Shown here one piece after another: positions 5,868-6,260 of a stretch of DNA of 6,260 bases. The notes under the pieces are model-generated. The model was not told the DNA's origin, did no database searches, and saw only the letters and a program-made list of their open reading frames with translations. The position numbers and the translations under genes were made by a program. The stretch covers positions 1 through 6,260 of the forward strand of contig JABGXK010000203.1 of the NCBI GenBank assembly GCA_018675825.1, given 5' to 3'. How positions within the stretch are numbered: the first letter of the stretch is position 1; each line of letters begins with the position of its first letter. Origin of the DNA: Flavobacteriales bacterium (GTDB taxonomy: Bacteria; Bacteroidota; Bacteroidia; Flavobacteriales; BACL11).

Positions 5868-6260
5868 CTACTCTTGTGAGGCTAAAAATCTTTCTGCATC
5901 TAGTGCAGCCATACAACCTGTTCCTGCAGATGTAACTGCTTGTCTATAGACATGATCAGCAACATCTCCTGCTGCAAATACTCCATCTATTTTTGTTTTT
6001 GATGTTCCAGCTTCTATTATTAGATATCCATTATCATCCATATCAAGTTGACCTTTAAATAAACTTGTATTAGGTGTATGTCCAATTGCAACAAAAAATC
6101 CTTTAGCTGGTATAATGGTTTCTTCTCCTGTAATATTATTTACAGCAGTTACTCCTTCTACACCAATCTCGCCAGGCTCACCATTTATACTTTTTGTTTC
6201 ATGGTTAAACATAACCTCTAGATTACTTGTATTAAAGACTCTTTTCTGCATTGCTTTAGA
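5868..6260 (-). CDS. trxB: Thioredoxin reductase TrxB, C-terminal part (partial at right edge)
   Basis: 130 C-terminal residues of the NADPH- and FAD-dependent reductase that keeps thioredoxin reduced in the cytoplasm. The reading frame stays open to the window edge (SKAMQKRVFN), and the Met encoded at 6249-6251 is internal: SKxMQKRV is a standard stretch in the NADPH domain of TrxB. Visible motifs are GFFVAIGHTPNTSLFKGQL, DDNGYLI, the second FAD-binding motif GVFAAGDVADHVYRQAV, and SAGTGCMAALDAERFL near the C terminus. The redox-active CxxC, in the NADPH domain, lies outside the window and cannot be checked. The protein ends in ASQE, with no fused thioredoxin domain. Its codons look somewhat richer in G+C than those of recQ and the aminotransferase, which may reflect protein conservation or high expression. 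recQ follows 60 bp downstream. Confidence 0.94.
   Translation of the reverse strand, partial: SKAMQKRVFNTSNLEVMFNHETKSINGEPGEIGVEGVTAVNNITGEETIIPAKGFFVAIGHTPNTSLFKGQLDMDDNGYLIIEAGTSKTKIDGVFAAGDVADHVYRQAVTSAGTGCMAALDAERFLASQE

Noticed and set aside
5868..6251. Reading 5868-6251 as a complete 127-residue protein
   Set aside because: The frame stays open to the window edge, and the methionine lies in the conserved SKxMQKRV stretch of thioredoxin reductase, so the gene is simply cut by the window.
1..6260. A search for CRISPR arrays, tRNA or rRNA genes, insertion sequence ends, toxin-antitoxin pairs or defence genes
   Set aside because: None was found. Almost all bases lie in seven housekeeping or transport genes, and the longest non-coding gap is 60 bp, so a hidden accessory system does not fit here.

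Overview
The window is a compact, very AT-rich piece of bacterial chromosome, most likely from a member of the Bacteroidota and probably a Flavobacteriia-like, small-genome lineage. Four things point there: a TonB-dependent receptor with an N-terminal carboxypeptidase-D-like regulatory domain; AT-rich codon use with heavy AAA, ATT and TTA (four 60-base lines counted by eye gave about 23-35% G+C); no Shine-Dalgarno sequence before any visible start; and promoter-like TTTG / TAnnTTTG elements of the Bacteroidota type. The exact lineage cannot be read from the sequence alone.

Layout from left to right: (1) 1-785, minus strand, the N-terminal part of a TonB-dependent outer-membrane receptor that runs off the left edge; (2) 829-1656, plus strand, a PLP-dependent class IV aminotransferase / aminodeoxychorismate-lyase-like enzyme, divergent from the receptor; (3) 1648-2199, minus strand, a YqgE/AlgH family protein whose end overlaps the aminotransferase end by 9 bp; (4) 2249-2899, plus strand, PdxH, divergent from yqgE; (5) 2905-3876, minus strand, Fmt, tail-to-tail with pdxH with only 5 bp between; (6) 3903-5807, minus strand, a RecQ helicase just upstream of fmt and probably co-transcribed with it; (7) 5868-6260, minus strand, the C-terminal part of thioredoxin reductase, which runs off the right edge. 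No stretch over 60 bp is non-coding, and there are no RNA genes, mobile elements, CRISPR arrays or long repeats.

The genes are housekeeping functions. PdxH makes pyridoxal 5'-phosphate, the cofactor of the aminotransferase two genes away. If that aminotransferase is an aminodeoxychorismate lyase, it feeds folate synthesis, and a folate derivative is the formyl donor for Fmt. RecQ and thioredoxin reductase serve DNA maintenance and redox balance. I see no defence cassette, toxin-antitoxin pair or clear undescribed system. The points most worth a second look are the RecQ domain order (a long winged-helix-like segment between the helicase core and the zinc cysteines, and no room for an HRDC domain), the closely packed divergent promoters between yqgE and pdxH, and the overlapping or nearly touching convergent gene ends.
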